Notes under the pieces: generated by a model
Databases searched by the model: none
Told to the model about the DNA's origin: nothing
What the model saw: the letters and a program-made list of their open reading frames with translations, nothing else
Source: Synechococcus sp. UW179A
GTDB lineage: Bacteria; Cyanobacteriota; Cyanobacteriia; PCC-6307; Cyanobiaceae
Reading direction: 5' to 3'
DNA length: 64,000 nucleotides
Assembly: GCF_900473965.1 (NCBI RefSeq)
Contig: NZ_UCNJ01000014.1
Location: 86,474 to 150,473, forward strand
Program-made: the position numbers and the translations under genes
Shown: positions 39,665 to 50,845 of the stretch, in pieces
Numbering within the stretch: the first letter of the stretch is position 1
Layout: the number at the start of each line of letters is the position of its first letter

Positions 39665-42600
39665 TCAGGCCGCAACCGCCTGTTTATCCGCCAGCCCCAT
39701 GGCAGCACGTTCGCTAGGAGGAACCAGAACCTTGAAACGGCTTCTTGAGGCAGACCAGTCAGACAGAAGAGCCACAGCTTTCTCACTGCCGGTAGCAGCG
39801 ACATGAAGCTCGAGCAGACCCTTGAGCGTGGACTCCTGTTCAGATGTGGTGATAGGGCACACCTCAACGATCTCCGGATTCACACGTGGAGTAACCCGTT
39901 CGCCTTCATCCAAAAGGAATGTGACGCCACCGGTCATCCCAGCGCCAACGTTGCGGCCAGTGCTACCGAGCACAACCACAACGCCACCGGTCATGTATTC
40001 ACAGCAGTGGTCGCCGGCACCCTCAACAACAGTGCGGGCACCGCTGTTGCGCACACCGAAGCGCTCCCCGGCGCGACCCTGCGCGAACAGCTCACCACCG
40101 GTTGCTCCATACAGACAGGTGTTCCCGAGAATCACCTGATCACCGGGATTTGCGGTGGAATCCGATGGCACAAGCGTGATACGACCGCTGTTCATGCCTT
40201 TTCCGACGTAGTCGTTGGCTTCGCCTTCAAGGCGCACATTCATACCCTGAACGAGAAAAGCCCCGAAGCTTTGACCAGCAGCTCCGCGGAAGGTGAGATC
40301 GAGCTGGCCCAGAAAGCCACGATTGCCGTAACGCTGGGCAATCTCACCGGCCAGACGTGCGCAGACGCTCCGGTCGGTGTTGACGATCTGAACTGTGCGA
40401 CGGATGGATCGCTGACTCTCAATGGCAGCCATCAGCTCGGGGTCGGCCAATAGTTGGTCTTCGAGAATCGGCCCATTGCCATGAGCTTCTGCACTGTGGG
40501 TCAGCCATGAACGATCTTCAGAACCACTGATCGGTGCCAGCAGGCTGGAGAGGTCCACACACTTGGTTTTGGCCAGAGACACGCCCCTGGGCTTAAGGAG
40601 GTCGCTGCGACCAATGAGATCCTCCAGTCGGGCCAGACCCAGCAGACTCATGAGCTGACGCACCTCTTCGGCGACGTACCAGAAAAAATTCACGACGTGC
40701 TCAGGAACTCCGGTGAAGCGCTGACGGAGGTTCTCCTTCTGTGTCGCCACACCAACCGGGCAGCTGTTGAGATGACAAACGCGAGCCATCACGCAGCCTT
40801 CGGCGATCATGGCGATCGAGCCGAAGCCATATTCCTCAGCACCGAGCATCGCAGCGATCACCACATCCCAGCCGGTCTTGAGACCACCATCGGCTCTGAG
40901 CAGAACTCTGTCACGAAGTCCATTCTCGAGCAGAGCACGATGCACCTCGGTGAGGCCCAGTTCCCAAGGACCACCGGCATGCTTGATCGAACTCAGCGGG
41001 GAAGCCCCTGTGCCTCCGTCATGGCCGGAGATCTGGATGACGTCCGCGTTGGCTTTGGCCACACCGGCGGCGATGGTACCAATGCCGATCTCGGCTACAA
41101 GCTTGACGCTGACCGGCGCCGAGGGATGCACCTGATGCAAGTCGTGGATCAGTTGAGCCAAATCCTCAATCGAATAAATGTCGTGATGCGGTGGCGGTGA
41201 AATCAAAGCGACTCCAGGCTTACTGTTGCGAAGCCAGGCGATGTATTTATCCACCTTCGGGCCGGGAAGCTGTCCTCCCTCCCCCGGCTTGGCCCCTTGG
41301 GCCACTTTGATTTCCAGCTGTTTACCGCTCCTCAAATATTCAGCCGTGACACCGAAGCGACCTGAGGCGATCTGCTTGATCGCAGAGCAGGCGGTATCGC
41401 CGTTCCGAAGCCCTCCGATGCTGGGGAAGGCGACGGACCGGCCATCGTTATCCACGTCAGTAAGCACCTGGAAGCGGGCAGGATCCTCACCACCCTCGCC
41501 ACTGTTGCTCTTGCCGCCAATGCGATTCATGGCCACGGCCAACACCTCGTGGGCTTCCCGAGAGAGCGCCCCGAGGCTCATGCCACCGGTACAGAAACGG
41601 GTGCAGATGCTTTCCACACTCTCCACCTGATCCAGGGGCAACGGCGTCGACGCAACCTTGAACTCCAGCAGGTCACGCAGCGCCATCACCGGACGGTTCT
41701 CCAGCAACGTCTTGTAAGTGGAGAAATGGTCATAGCCAGGCCCCTGGGCCAGAGCCTTGTGCAAGGCCTTGGAAAGTTCAGGATTGTTGCGGTGGTACTC
41801 CGCACCATTGCGATATTGAACGAATCCCATGAACTCGAGCTTGCTGCGATTCAGCTCGGGGAATGCCTTGGCATGCATCGAGAGTGTTTCGTTCGCCAGT
41901 TCCGCAAGAGTCATGCCGGCAACCCGGCTGGTCGTGCCACTGAAGGCGGTCTCGATCACATCAGCACCCAGCCCGATCGCCTCGAAGATCTGAGCGCCGT
42001 GATAACTGGCCAGCAGCGAAATTCCGATCTTGGACAGAATTTTTCTGAGACCGTTTTCTAGAGAGATGCGCACATTGGCCTGAACCTGATCAGCACTGAG
42101 GTCGGGAAGCTTTCCCTGCTCGATGCGCTTTCTTGTTTTCGGGTGTTGGAGCCAGTGGCGGGTGGTCTCCCAGGTCAACCATGGACAAACGCCGCTTGCT
42201 CCATAGCCGATCAGGCAGGCCATGTGATGAGTGCTCCAACACTGAGCGGTGTCCACCACAATTGAGCAGCGCAGTCGCAGCTTGCGGCGCAGCAAATGGT
42301 GGTGAACCGAGCCAACGGCGAGAAGTGCTGGCATCGCCACCGTGGTGGCAGTCAGGGGCGTGGGCTTGGCGTTGGCATCCACGCGGTCGGAGAGCACCAG
42401 AACCTGGGCCCCATCGTGCACGGCTTGCTCAGCCGCCTGGCACATGGCATCAAGAACGGTTCGGAATCCACCGGTGCAGGATTCAACCGCCACCTGAGTG
42501 GACAGGAACTGAACAGGAAGACCTTGCTGGCTGATCTCTTCCAGCTCAGCCTCATTGAGAATCGGGGTATCAAGGTGAATCACAGAAGCGGCATCGGCCT

Positions 42601-44263
42601 GAGGCTTCAACGCCGGACGACGTTCACCCAGATGCATTTCCAGGCTCATCACCAGTTGTTCCCGAAGGGGATCGATCGGAGGATTGGTGACCTGAGCGAA
42701 GCGTTGCTTGAAATAGTCGTAGAGCAAATGAGGCTTGTCCGAAAGCACTGCCAGTGGGATGTCATCACCCATACAGAAGGTGGGCTCCTTCCCAAGGGAA
42801 GCCATGTCGCCAATGATCAGGTCGAAATCCTCGGCGGTGAAGCCCATGGCGGTCTGCAGTCTCAGCAGGTCGAGTTCTCCGACCTGCTGAGACTGGGTCC
42901 AGGGTTGCGGACTCACGTTGCGGCGATGTTGCTTCAGCCAATCGCCGTAGGGAAAACGTCCAGCGGCGTCTTCTTTCACCAACCAATTATCCAGGAGCTG
43001 GCCGGTCTCCAGATCAACCGCCAGCATCTGACCGGGACCGAGCCGACCTTTCTGGACCACGGTCTTGCCGCTGAGATCCACCACGCCAGTCTCGGATCCC
43101 ATAATCACGAAGCCATCGTCCGTAGAGCACCAGCGAGCCGGGCGTAGGCCGTTGCGGTCAAGGGTGGCTCCAACACGCTTACCGTCAGCGAACACCAACA
43201 GAGCAGGGCCGTCCCATGGCTCCTGGATGCCAGCGTTGAATTCATACATGGCCGTTACATCAGGACGGCTATCGAGGTCTGGCTGGTTGCGGAACGCTTC
43301 CGGGACAAGGGTGATCAGGCTGTCGGTAACCGAGCGACCACTGCGCACCATCAGCTCGAGCGTGGCGTCGAGGTTCGCTGAATCACTGAAAGCGGGATTG
43401 ACCACAGGGTTGAGGTCATCCGCGGCGTCTCCCCAGACTCCAGCGAGGCTGGCTTCAGAGGCCTTAGCCCAGTTGAGATTGCCCAGCAGAGTGTTGATCT
43501 CACCGTTGTGCCCCAACATCCGCATTGGCTGGGCTAGGGGCCAGCGTGGAAGGGTGTTGGTGCTGAAGCGCCGGTGATACACCGCGAAGCTCACTTCGAA
43601 GCGGGAATCACGCAGGTCGGCGTAGTACTGCGCGAGCACTTCCGAACGCACCATGCCCTTGTAGACGACGGTTCGACTGCTCATGGACGCCACATAAAAG
43701 TCGCGTGACCCCTCAAACCCCCATGCTTCCCTGGCCCTGGCACCAACGCGGCGCCGTAGACGCAGCAGCAGCGCCTCGAAGGCATCACCTTCAGCCTCCC
43801 CCTTGACGAGCCACTGCTCAATGACAGGAGCCGTTTCACGAGCCATCGGCCCAAGCACTGTTGAGTCGACAGGCACCTCGCGCCAACCGGCGTACTGCAG
43901 GCCCAGCGCAGCGGCCTCCTCCTCAAAAAACTGGCGAGCCTGCTGACGTCGTTCAGCATCTGTGGGCAGAAACATCATTCCAAGACCACGGGCATCAGCC
44001 GCTTCCGGCCAGATCGCCCTCAGATAAGACCATGGAATTTCACACAAAACGCCCGCACCATCACCTGAGTCAGCGTCACCCCCACAACCACCGCGGTGTT
44101 CCATACATCCAAGGCCACGCAGGGCCTGCTCCAGAACCCAATGACTGGGTTGTCCCTGCATCTGAGCCAGGAATCCCACTCCACAGGCGTCCTTTTCGCC
44201 GGCTACCGCCTGGGGCGCAGCGCTGTCGCTGTAAGGCCAGGAGGAGCCGGTGAGGTGAGTCAT
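39665..44263 (-). CDS. gltB: Glutamate synthase large subunit, probably ferredoxin-dependent
   Basis: This enzyme makes two glutamates from glutamine and 2-oxoglutarate in the GS-GOGAT pathway. The start at MTHLTGSSWPYSDS gives 1532 residues. After a propeptide of about 26 residues the nucleophile Cys27 begins the amidotransferase domain (CGVGFLAQMQG). A central FMN-binding synthase domain follows, with the 3Fe-4S cysteines in CVMARVCHLNSCPVGVATQ, and a beta-helix C-terminal domain ends near the GGVVVVLGSTGRNVGAGM region. No gltD lies nearby, which fits the ferredoxin type; the electron donor is inferred. I found no clear NtcA box upstream. Confidence 0.95.
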   Translation of the reverse strand: MTHLTGSSWPYSDSAAPQAVAGEKDACGVGFLAQMQGQPSHWVLEQALRGLGCMEHRGGCGGDADSGDGAGVLCEIPWSYLRAIWPEAADARGLGMMFLPTDAERRQQARQFFEEEAAALGLQYAGWREVPVDSTVLGPMARETAPVIEQWLVKGEAEGDAFEALLLRLRRRVGARAREAWGFEGSRDFYVASMSSRTVVYKGMVRSEVLAQYYADLRDSRFEVSFAVYHRRFSTNTLPRWPLAQPMRMLGHNGEINTLLGNLNWAKASEASLAGVWGDAADDLNPVVNPAFSDSANLDATLELMVRSGRSVTDSLITLVPEAFRNQPDLDSRPDVTAMYEFNAGIQEPWDGPALLVFADGKRVGATLDRNGLRPARWCSTDDGFVIMGSETGVVDLSGKTVVQKGRLGPGQMLAVDLETGQLLDNWLVKEDAAGRFPYGDWLKQHRRNVSPQPWTQSQQVGELDLLRLQTAMGFTAEDFDLIIGDMASLGKEPTFCMGDDIPLAVLSDKPHLLYDYFKQRFAQVTNPPIDPLREQLVMSLEMHLGERRPALKPQADAASVIHLDTPILNEAELEEISQQGLPVQFLSTQVAVESCTGGFRTVLDAMCQAAEQAVHDGAQVLVLSDRVDANAKPTPLTATTVAMPALLAVGSVHHHLLRRKLRLRCSIVVDTAQCWSTHHMACLIGYGASGVCPWLTWETTRHWLQHPKTRKRIEQGKLPDLSADQVQANVRISLENGLRKILSKIGISLLASYHGAQIFEAIGLGADVIETAFSGTTSRVAGMTLAELANETLSMHAKAFPELNRSKLEFMGFVQYRNGAEYHRNNPELSKALHKALAQGPGYDHFSTYKTLLENRPVMALRDLLEFKVASTPLPLDQVESVESICTRFCTGGMSLGALSREAHEVLAVAMNRIGGKSNSGEGGEDPARFQVLTDVDNDGRSVAFPSIGGLRNGDTACSAIKQIASGRFGVTAEYLRSGKQLEIKVAQGAKPGEGGQLPGPKVDKYIAWLRNSKPGVALISPPPHHDIYSIEDLAQLIHDLHQVHPSAPVSVKLVAEIGIGTIAAGVAKANADVIQISGHDGGTGASPLSSIKHAGGPWELGLTEVHRALLENGLRDRVLLRADGGLKTGWDVVIAAMLGAEEYGFGSIAMIAEGCVMARVCHLNSCPVGVATQKENLRQRFTGVPEHVVNFFWYVAEEVRQLMSLLGLARLEDLIGRSDLLKPRGVSLAKTKCVDLSSLLAPISGSEDRSWLTHSAEAHGNGPILEDQLLADPELMAAIESQRSIRRTVQIVNTDRSVCARLAGEIAQRYGNRGFLGQLDLTFRGAAGQSFGAFLVQGMNVRLEGEANDYVGKGMNSGRITLVPSDSTANPGDQVILGNTCLYGATGGELFAQGRAGERFGVRNSGARTVVEGAGDHCCEYMTGGVVVVLGSTGRNVGAGMTGGVTFLLDEGERVTPRVNPEIVEVCPITTSEQESTLKGLLELHVAATGSEKAVALLSDWSASRSRFKVLVPPSERAAMGLADKQAVAA

Positions 44264-44361
44264 GACCTGGATAAGAGTCGGGCTGACGCCGCTCTGGATG
44301 CAACATCCATCACGGACCAAATTCGATCCTAAGGATTGGCCACCCCGGCTAGCGTCTGCAC

Positions 44362-46056
44362 ATGTTATTGCCGCCTCCTCCTCCAGCCCCGGTTGCCGAA
44401 GTGCGCACAGCCAACCGGTTCAGCGGTAGCGAAGTCAAGGTTGGAGGCCTTGCATCCAAGGGGACTTGGCAGTGGGTCGGAAACGACCAAAGCTCACCAG
44501 ACCAGCTCTGGATTCCACTGGATCTGCTGATCGGACGACTCGGCTTCCAGAGGGTTGTCAATGAAGGAGGCGAGGCACTGGAGTGGTTCGGTCAAAGCGT
44601 CCCTTTACAGGCACTGAACAAGCGCTCTCTTGACGATGAGGTGGCAGTTGATGCAGCACCTTGGTTCAAGACATTGAATGTCTCGACCAGCCGTCGCAAT
44701 GGTGTCCTCTCGATCTCGCTCAAAGCTCCCAGAGTCCAGAAGCTGCGTCAGGGGCGCGGCAGCACAGCAGGGCGGCTGGTGCTCGATCTCAGTGGTCCTG
44801 CGCTGTTGCAACGTCAGAACGACGATTTATTCCTTGGGGTTTCGATCAGTGCAGCCCAAGAAGCCCAGTTGCGTGAAATCGGTCTGAAGACCAAGCGTGA
44901 AAGTCATGGTCTGCGACTCCAAGGCAGTGCCGATCGTCCGACGCTCACGCTTGCATCACCGTGGCGGCTTGTGATCGATGGGTTGAGCAGCTCGGGCACC
45001 ACCCAGGTGCGTGCTAGCAGGAATGCGTTGCAGTCAGCTCTGCTCAATCCAGAGATCCAGGCGGAGAATCGCAACGGACTGGTGCTGGACGCCCGCACAC
45101 TTCGTGTAGGGGTCAAGCCGGTGAAGATTTACAGAGCAGGTGTTCCCTTTAACAGCAGCACTCTCAAGCTTCGACCACTCGCTGCTCGAGGGGCACAAAC
45201 CGGGATTCGATTTCTGAGCCAACTGGCCCAGCCTGAACAGGCTTTGTTGGCCATCAATGGAGGGTTCTTTAATCGTGTTCGTCAGCTTCCCCTCGGCGCC
45301 CTTCGTGTCGATGGGACCTGGTTTTCGGGACCGATTCTGAACCGGGGAGCCATCGGCTGGACAGCAGGGAACAGACTTCTGTTCAATCGACTGCGCCTCG
45401 ACCAGTCCATGCAGGTCAACGGTGGACGTCGCTGGGGCCTGGGTTTTCTCAACAGTGGCTACGTCCAGCGCGGGTTGAGTCGGTACACCCGTGCATGGGG
45501 TCCTATCTACAAGGCCCTTAGCGGCGAAGAGAAGGCCATCAGCGTGCGGGATGGAGTCACCATTAGTCAGCATGATCGCGCCGAGCTGAATCGGGGGGTT
45601 CCTTTGAAACCCGGCGCCTCCCTGATCGTTTCCCGCGCTGGAGCTCCACTTCCAGCTCAACCCGGCGATCGAGTCAGCATCAGTGTGCGGCCATCTTCTG
45701 CAGTCGGAGAGCAACCTCAGGTGCTGGCCGGTGGTCCACTTCTGCTGAAAAATGGCCAGGTTGTTTTGCGAGGTCGCCAGGAAGGGTTCAGTGCCGGGTT
45801 CCTATCCCTTGCAGCTCCACGAACGGTTGTTGCCCAGGACCGCAGTCGTGTGTGGCTGTTAACAATCGAAGGCACTTCAGGGAGTGATCCCACGCTGCTG
45901 GAAACGACACTGGCTCTTCAGCAGCTGGGAATGCTCGACGCCCTCAATCTCGATGGTGGTAGCTCCACCACGCTGCTTGCAGCCAATCGAACCGTCATGA
46001 CAGGACGCGGCATGACACCCAGGGTTCAGAACGGTCTGGGGCTGGTTCGCCGCTGA
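44362..46056 (+). CDS. Phosphodiester glycosidase (NAGPA) domain protein
   Basis: The 564-residue product has an N-terminal region of about 220 residues, partly like the AMIN or copper-amine-oxidase N-like domains that bind cell-wall material, and a C-terminal phosphodiester glycosidase domain. That domain includes LLAINGGFFNRVRQLPLG, the LAGGPLLLKNGQVVL block and the signature DALNLDGGSSTTLLA. In bacteria such domains are linked to exopolysaccharide or wall-glycan processing. No signal peptide follows the proline-rich start, which leaves location uncertain. Confidence 0.83.
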   Translation: MLLPPPPPAPVAEVRTANRFSGSEVKVGGLASKGTWQWVGNDQSSPDQLWIPLDLLIGRLGFQRVVNEGGEALEWFGQSVPLQALNKRSLDDEVAVDAAPWFKTLNVSTSRRNGVLSISLKAPRVQKLRQGRGSTAGRLVLDLSGPALLQRQNDDLFLGVSISAAQEAQLREIGLKTKRESHGLRLQGSADRPTLTLASPWRLVIDGLSSSGTTQVRASRNALQSALLNPEIQAENRNGLVLDARTLRVGVKPVKIYRAGVPFNSSTLKLRPLAARGAQTGIRFLSQLAQPEQALLAINGGFFNRVRQLPLGALRVDGTWFSGPILNRGAIGWTAGNRLLFNRLRLDQSMQVNGGRRWGLGFLNSGYVQRGLSRYTRAWGPIYKALSGEEKAISVRDGVTISQHDRAELNRGVPLKPGASLIVSRAGAPLPAQPGDRVSISVRPSSAVGEQPQVLAGGPLLLKNGQVVLRGRQEGFSAGFLSLAAPRTVVAQDRSRVWLLTIEGTSGSDPTLLETTLALQQLGMLDALNLDGGSSTTLLAANRTVMTGRGMTPRVQNGLGLVRR

Positions 46057-46097
46057 ACAACGGCTGGCACACTGGAGCCTCTCCTGAGCTTCGGTCC

Positions 46098-46424
46098 ATG
46101 GGCGCCACGCTGCAAATCACCGCCACTGCAGCCGCCGAACTGGGTCGACAGGCTGCTGTTGCAGGAACCCCCGGAGCGATGCATCTGGATCTCACGGCAG
46201 GGCACTGTGAGCGAAATGTCATCCGTCTTCAGCCAGGCCAGCTCAGCGGAACACCGGTTGCCAGATCAGAGGGCGTCACCCTGCATGTTCCCGATGCCCA
46301 GCACGCGTTGCTGGAAGGGCTGACACTGGATTATCGCAGCGACATCAGTGGCGGTGGATTTCTGATCCTGAGCAGCGATGCAGTGCGTTGCTGTGCCTGC
46401 GGCAGCGCTTTCAGCCGCCTTTGA
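46098..46424 (+). CDS. IscA/HesB-type iron-sulfur carrier-like protein
   Basis: The 108-residue product keeps the three cysteines of A-type carriers: Cys37, then Cys99 and Cys101 in CCACGSAF, spacing C-x61-C-x-C. The middle sequence is divergent from IscA and SufA but the fold pattern LQITATAAAELGRQA and ISGGGFLI is recognisable. It could carry Fe-S clusters or iron; the client proteins are unknown. It lies 41 bases after the glycosidase gene. Confidence 0.75.
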   Translation: MGATLQITATAAAELGRQAAVAGTPGAMHLDLTAGHCERNVIRLQPGQLSGTPVARSEGVTLHVPDAQHALLEGLTLDYRSDISGGGFLILSSDAVRCCACGSAFSRL

Positions 46425-46500
46425 TCAGATCAGGCAGGTCGAACCGGTATTGTGATGGATTGTCGAACAGGTCGGATCTCCGGCCGCTACGCGACCGTCG

Positions 46501-46875
46501 ATGCCAACCATTCAGCAACTGATCCGGACCGAGCGCCAGAGCTCAAAGGCGAAAACCAAATCGCCAGCTCTGAAAGCCTGCCCCGAACGCCGTGGTGTTT
46601 GCACCCGTGTGTACACGTCCACCCCCAAGAAGCCCAATTCGGCTTTGCGCAAAGTGGCCCGTGTGCGCCTCACCTCGGGTTTTGAGGTCACCGCCTACAT
46701 CGGCGGTATCGGCCACAACCTGCAGGAGCACTCGGTTGTGCTGATCCGCGGTGGTCGAGTCAAAGATCTCCCCGGAGTTCGATATCACATCATTCGCGGA
46801 ACTCTTGACACCGCAGGGGTCAAGGACCGCCGTCAGTCTCGTTCGAAGTACGGCGCCAAGTCACCGAAGGAATGA
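46501..46875 (+). CDS. rpsL: 30S ribosomal protein S12
   Basis: S12 lies at the decoding centre. The 124-residue product starts [13 protein letters not shown] and contains the [20 protein letters not shown] loop where streptomycin-resistance residues map; the lysine at the usual position (about 43) is wild type. It is the first gene of the str operon. Confidence 0.98.
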   Translation: MPTIQQLIRTERQSSKAKTKSPALKACPERRGVCTRVYTSTPKKPNSALRKVARVRLTSGFEVTAYIGGIGHNLQEHSVVLIRGGRVKDLPGVRYHIIRGTLDTAGVKDRRQSRSKYGAKSPKE

Positions 46876-46952
46876 TCGCCAACGATCCAGCTTCAGGATC
46901 GTTTCCACCCATCACCTTCACCCTTCTCCGTTCCTTTTTTATTTGACAGTCC

Positions 46953-47423
46953 ATGTCACGCCGTAACGCCGCCGTCAAGCGCCCGGTCCTCCCTGATCCC
47001 CAGTTCAACAACCGACTTGCCACGATGCTCGTGGCCCGGCTGATGAAGCATGGAAAGAAGTCCACGGCACAGCGAATCCTGTCCGATGCCTTCAGTCTGA
47101 TCGGCGACCGCACCGGTGGCGATCCCATCGAGCTCTTTGAAACGGCCGTGAAGAACGCGACTCCTCTCGTTGAAGTCCGTGCCCGACGCGTCGGCGGTGC
47201 CACCTATCAGGTGCCCATGGAAGTGCGCCAGGAGCGCGGCACTGCCATGGCTTTGCGTTGGCTTGTCAGTTTTTCTCGCGCTCGCAATGGTCGCAGCATG
47301 GCCCAGAAGCTTGCTGGTGAACTGATGGATGCTGCCAATGAAGCAGGCAGTGCCGTTCGCAAACGCGAAGAAACCCACAAGATGGCCGAAGCCAATAAGG
47401 CATTCGCCCACTACCGCTACTGA
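46953..47423 (+). CDS. rpsG: 30S ribosomal protein S7
   Basis: S7 nucleates the small-subunit head and lines the E site. The 156-residue product starts [18 protein letters not shown] and carries [20 protein letters not shown] structured gap of 85 bases follows before fusA. Confidence 0.98.
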   Translation: MSRRNAAVKRPVLPDPQFNNRLATMLVARLMKHGKKSTAQRILSDAFSLIGDRTGGDPIELFETAVKNATPLVEVRARRVGGATYQVPMEVRQERGTAMALRWLVSFSRARNGRSMAQKLAGELMDAANEAGSAVRKREETHKMAEANKAFAHYRY

Positions 47424-47428
47424 TCCAA

Positions 47429-47486
47429 CCCCGCTCTGAAGCCTCGATTGCTCGGGGCGGACCTGTAGGATCTCACCCGCCTTTTT
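47429..47486 (+). promoter_or_regulatory. Possible attenuator between rpsG and fusA
   Basis: Two hairpins compete for the same bases. CCCCG (47429-47433) can pair with CGGGG (47453-47457). Alternatively GGGCGG (47455-47460) pairs with CCCGCC (47476-47481), immediately followed by TTTTT, a terminator-like form. This mutually exclusive layout suggests attenuation ahead of fusA, but stems are short and the call is tentative. Confidence 0.4.
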
Positions 47487-47508
47487 ACGCCCCACCCCGG
47501 AGTTTCCT

Positions 47509-49584
47509 GTGGCTCGCGCCTTTCCCCTGGAACGCGTCAGAAATATTGGTATCGCTGCCCACATTGATGCGGGCAAAACCACCACGACAGAACGGATCCT
47601 GTTCTATTCGGGCGTGGTTCACAAGATCGGTGAAGTGCACGACGGTGCAGCGGTGACCGACTGGATGGCTCAAGAGCGCGAGCGGGGCATCACCATCACT
47701 GCTGCGGCCATTTCAACCAGCTGGAAAGACCACCGCATCAACATCATTGATACCCCTGGTCACGTGGACTTCACCATCGAGGTGGAGCGCTCCATGCGTG
47801 TGCTCGATGGTGTGATTGCTGTGTTCTGCGCGGTTGGAGGAGTCCAGCCTCAGTCAGAAACCGTCTGGCGCCAGGCCGACCGCTATTCCGTGCCACGGAT
47901 GGTGTTCGTCAACAAAATGGATCGCACCGGCGCCGACTTCCTCAAGGTTCACGGTCAGATCAAGGATCGACTCAAAGCGAATGCCGTTCCGATTCAGCTG
48001 CCCATCGGTGCTGAAGGCGAGCTGAGCGGCATCATTGATCTCGTGGCCAATCAGGCACACATCTACAAAGACGATCTCGGTCAAAACATCGAAGTCACCG
48101 ATGTTCCGGCTGACATGAAGGATCAGGTGGATGAATGGCGCAACGTTCTGATGGAAACCGTTGCCGAGAACGACGAAAACCTGATTGAGAAGTTCCTGGA
48201 AACCGGAGAGCTTTCGATCGATGAGCTGAAAAACGGCATTCGCGAAGGCGTCCTCAAGCATGGTCTCGTGCCCGTGCTTTGTGGCTCCGCCTTTAAAAAC
48301 AAAGGAGTACAGCTGGTTCTCGACGCAGTTGTCGATTACCTGCCCGCACCTGTGGACGTTCCCCCGATCCAGGGAGTTCTGCCTAACGGCAAGGAAGCTG
48401 TTCGTCCATCTGACGATAAAGCTCCCTTCAGTGCGCTTGCCTTCAAGGTGATGGCTGATCCCTACGGCAAGCTCACCTTTGTTCGGATGTACTCCGGTGT
48501 GCTCGAGAAGGGCAGTTACGTGCTCAACTCCACCAAGGACAGCAAAGAGCGCATTTCCAGGCTGGTTGTGCTGAAAGCCGACGACCGCGAGGAAGTTGAT
48601 GCGCTGCGCGCCGGCGATCTGGGTGCTGTTCTGGGTCTGAAGAACACAACCACTGGAGACACTCTGTGTTCTGTGGAAGATCCGATTGTTCTTGAGACTC
48701 TGTTTGTTCCTGAACCGGTGATCTCCGTAGCAGTTGAGCCCAAAACGAAGGGCGATATGGAGAAACTCTCCAAAGCTCTCGTCTCACTGGCTGAAGAAGA
48801 CCCCACCTTCCGGGTCAGAACTGATTCAGAGACTGGCCAGACCGTGATTGCCGGGATGGGAGAGCTCCACTTGGAGATCCTGGTCGACCGGATGCTTCGT
48901 GAATTCAAGGTGGAGGCCAATATCGGCGCTCCTCAGGTTTCCTATCGCGAAACCATTCGCGCCTCATCACGAGGCGAGGGCAAGTTCTCTCGTCAAACAG
49001 GTGGTAAGGGTCAATACGGCCACGTGGTGATCGAAATGGAGCCGGGCGAACCAGAATCCGGCTTTGAATTTGTCAACAAGATTGTTGGCGGTGTCGTTCC
49101 AAAGGAATTCATCAAGCCCTCCGAAATGGGCATGAAGGAGACCTGTGAGTCCGGCGTGATCGCCGGATTCCCGATGATCGACGTCAAAGTCACCATGATC
49201 GACGGTTCATATCACGATGTGGACTCGTCGGAAATGGCTTTCAAAATTGCCGGTTCGATGGCCTTCAAGGATGCGGTCAAGAAGTGCAATCCAGTGCTTC
49301 TTGAGCCGATGATGAAGGTCGAAGTCGAAGTCCCCGAGGATTTCCTCGGCTCGATCATCGGCGACCTGTCCTCCCGCAGGGGCCAGGTCGAAGGTCAGGC
49401 AATTGACGATGGCACGTCAAAAGTCTCGTCCAAGGTGCCCTTGGCCGAGATGTTCGGCTACGCCACCGAGCTCCGATCCATGACCCAGGGTCGGGGTATT
49501 TTCTCGATGGAATTCAGCCACTATGAGGATGTTCCTCGCAACGTGGCCGAGGCCATCATTTCCAAGAATCAGGGCAATTCCTGA
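47509..49584 (+). CDS. fusA: Elongation factor G (GTG start)
   Basis: EF-G translocates tRNAs and mRNA using GTP. The P-loop is AHIDAGKTT around residues 17-25; DTPGHVDF and NKMDRTGAD are the other nucleotide motifs. Domains II-V follow over 691 residues, ending with the [16 protein letters not shown] segment typical of domain IV-V. The start codon is GTG. Start and length are normal for cyanobacteria. Confidence 0.98.
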   Translation: MARAFPLERVRNIGIAAHIDAGKTTTTERILFYSGVVHKIGEVHDGAAVTDWMAQERERGITITAAAISTSWKDHRINIIDTPGHVDFTIEVERSMRVLDGVIAVFCAVGGVQPQSETVWRQADRYSVPRMVFVNKMDRTGADFLKVHGQIKDRLKANAVPIQLPIGAEGELSGIIDLVANQAHIYKDDLGQNIEVTDVPADMKDQVDEWRNVLMETVAENDENLIEKFLETGELSIDELKNGIREGVLKHGLVPVLCGSAFKNKGVQLVLDAVVDYLPAPVDVPPIQGVLPNGKEAVRPSDDKAPFSALAFKVMADPYGKLTFVRMYSGVLEKGSYVLNSTKDSKERISRLVVLKADDREEVDALRAGDLGAVLGLKNTTTGDTLCSVEDPIVLETLFVPEPVISVAVEPKTKGDMEKLSKALVSLAEEDPTFRVRTDSETGQTVIAGMGELHLEILVDRMLREFKVEANIGAPQVSYRETIRASSRGEGKFSRQTGGKGQYGHVVIEMEPGEPESGFEFVNKIVGGVVPKEFIKPSEMGMKETCESGVIAGFPMIDVKVTMIDGSYHDVDSSEMAFKIAGSMAFKDAVKKCNPVLLEPMMKVEVEVPEDFLGSIIGDLSSRRGQVEGQAIDDGTSKVSSKVPLAEMFGYATELRSMTQGRGIFSMEFSHYEDVPRNVAEAIISKNQGNS

Positions 49585-49626
49585 TCTCTACCCCCTTTTA
49601 ATTTCACCCCCGATTCTTTAACCAAA

Positions 49627-50826
49627 ATGGCACGCGAGAAGTTCGAAAGGAACAAGCCCCACGTCAACATCGGCACCATCGGCCACGTTGACCACGGCAA
49701 GACAACCCTCACCGCCGCGATCACCAATGTGCTCGCCAAAAAGGGACAGGCAGAGGTCCAGGACTACGCCGATATCGACGGTGCTCCTGAAGAGCGCGAA
49801 CGCGGCATCACCATCAACACCGCTCACGTCGAATACGAGACGGACTCGCGTCACTACGCCCACGTGGACTGCCCCGGTCACGCGGACTACGTGAAAAACA
49901 TGATCACCGGTGCCGCTCAGATGGACGGCGCCATTCTCGTTTGTGCCGCCACCGACGGCCCCATGGCCCAGACCAAGGAGCACATCCTGCTGGCCAAGCA
50001 GGTGGGCGTCCCCGCCTTGGTGGTTGCGCTGAACAAGTGCGACATGGTTGATGACGAAGAGATCATCGAACTGGTGGAAATGGAGATCCGCGAACTGCTC
50101 TCCAGCTACGACTTCCCCGGAGACGATATCCCCATTGTTCAGGTCTCTGGACTGAAGGCCATCGAAGGTGAGGCTGAGTGGGAAGCCAAGATCGAAGAGC
50201 TGATGGCAGCCGTTGACTCCAACATCCCTGAGCCCGAGCGCGAAGTCGACAAGCCATTCTTGATGGCTGTTGAGGATGTCTTCTCCATCACCGGCCGTGG
50301 CACCGTGGCGACAGGCCGTATCGAGCGCGGCATCGTCAAGGTGGGCGAAGAAGTCGAAATCGTCGGCATCAGAGAGCCTCGGAAAACCACCGTTACCGGT
50401 GTGGAAATGTTCCGCAAGCTGCTCGATGAGGGAATGGCTGGAGACAATGTGGGTCTGCTGCTCCGCGGCATTCAGAAGGAAGACATCGAGCGCGGCATGG
50501 TGCTCGTGAAGCCTGGCTCAATCACCCCTCATACCAAGTTTGAGGGTCAGGTTTACGTCCTCAAAAAAGAAGAAGGTGGTCGCCACACTCCTTTCTTCGC
50601 TGGCTACCGCCCGCAGTTCTACATCCGCACCACGGACGTGACCGGTCAAATCACCGCCTTCACTGCGGAAGATGGCAGCAACGTGGAAATGGTGATGCCC
50701 GGAGACAATATCCAGATGACGGGGGAATTGATCTGCCCAGTCGCTATGGAAATGGGCATGCGTTTTGCCATCCGTGAGGGTGGACGCACCATTGGTGCGG
50801 GCGTCGTCTCCAAGATCATCGAGTGA
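49627..50826 (+). CDS. tuf: Elongation factor Tu
   Basis: EF-Tu delivers aminoacyl-tRNA to the A site. Nucleotide motifs are GHVDHGKTT (residues 19-27), DCPGHADY and NKCDMVDD; the C-terminal domains end at [15 protein letters not shown]. Its 399 residues match the cyanobacterial length. It completes the rpsL-rpsG-fusA-tuf series. Confidence 0.98.
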   Translation: MAREKFERNKPHVNIGTIGHVDHGKTTLTAAITNVLAKKGQAEVQDYADIDGAPEERERGITINTAHVEYETDSRHYAHVDCPGHADYVKNMITGAAQMDGAILVCAATDGPMAQTKEHILLAKQVGVPALVVALNKCDMVDDEEIIELVEMEIRELLSSYDFPGDDIPIVQVSGLKAIEGEAEWEAKIEELMAAVDSNIPEPEREVDKPFLMAVEDVFSITGRGTVATGRIERGIVKVGEEVEIVGIREPRKTTVTGVEMFRKLLDEGMAGDNVGLLLRGIQKEDIERGMVLVKPGSITPHTKFEGQVYVLKKEEGGRHTPFFAGYRPQFYIRTTDVTGQITAFTAEDGSNVEMVMPGDNIQMTGELICPVAMEMGMRFAIREGGRTIGAGVVSKIIE

Positions 50827-50845
50827 TCGAACCGGGATGATTGCA

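Noticed and set aside
41549..43577. Open frames opposite the glutamate synthase gene
   Set aside because: GC-rich coding sequence opens antisense frames by chance; no motif was recognised.
44264..44361. NtcA box upstream of glutamate synthase
   Set aside because: No GTA-N8-TAC was found in the gap.
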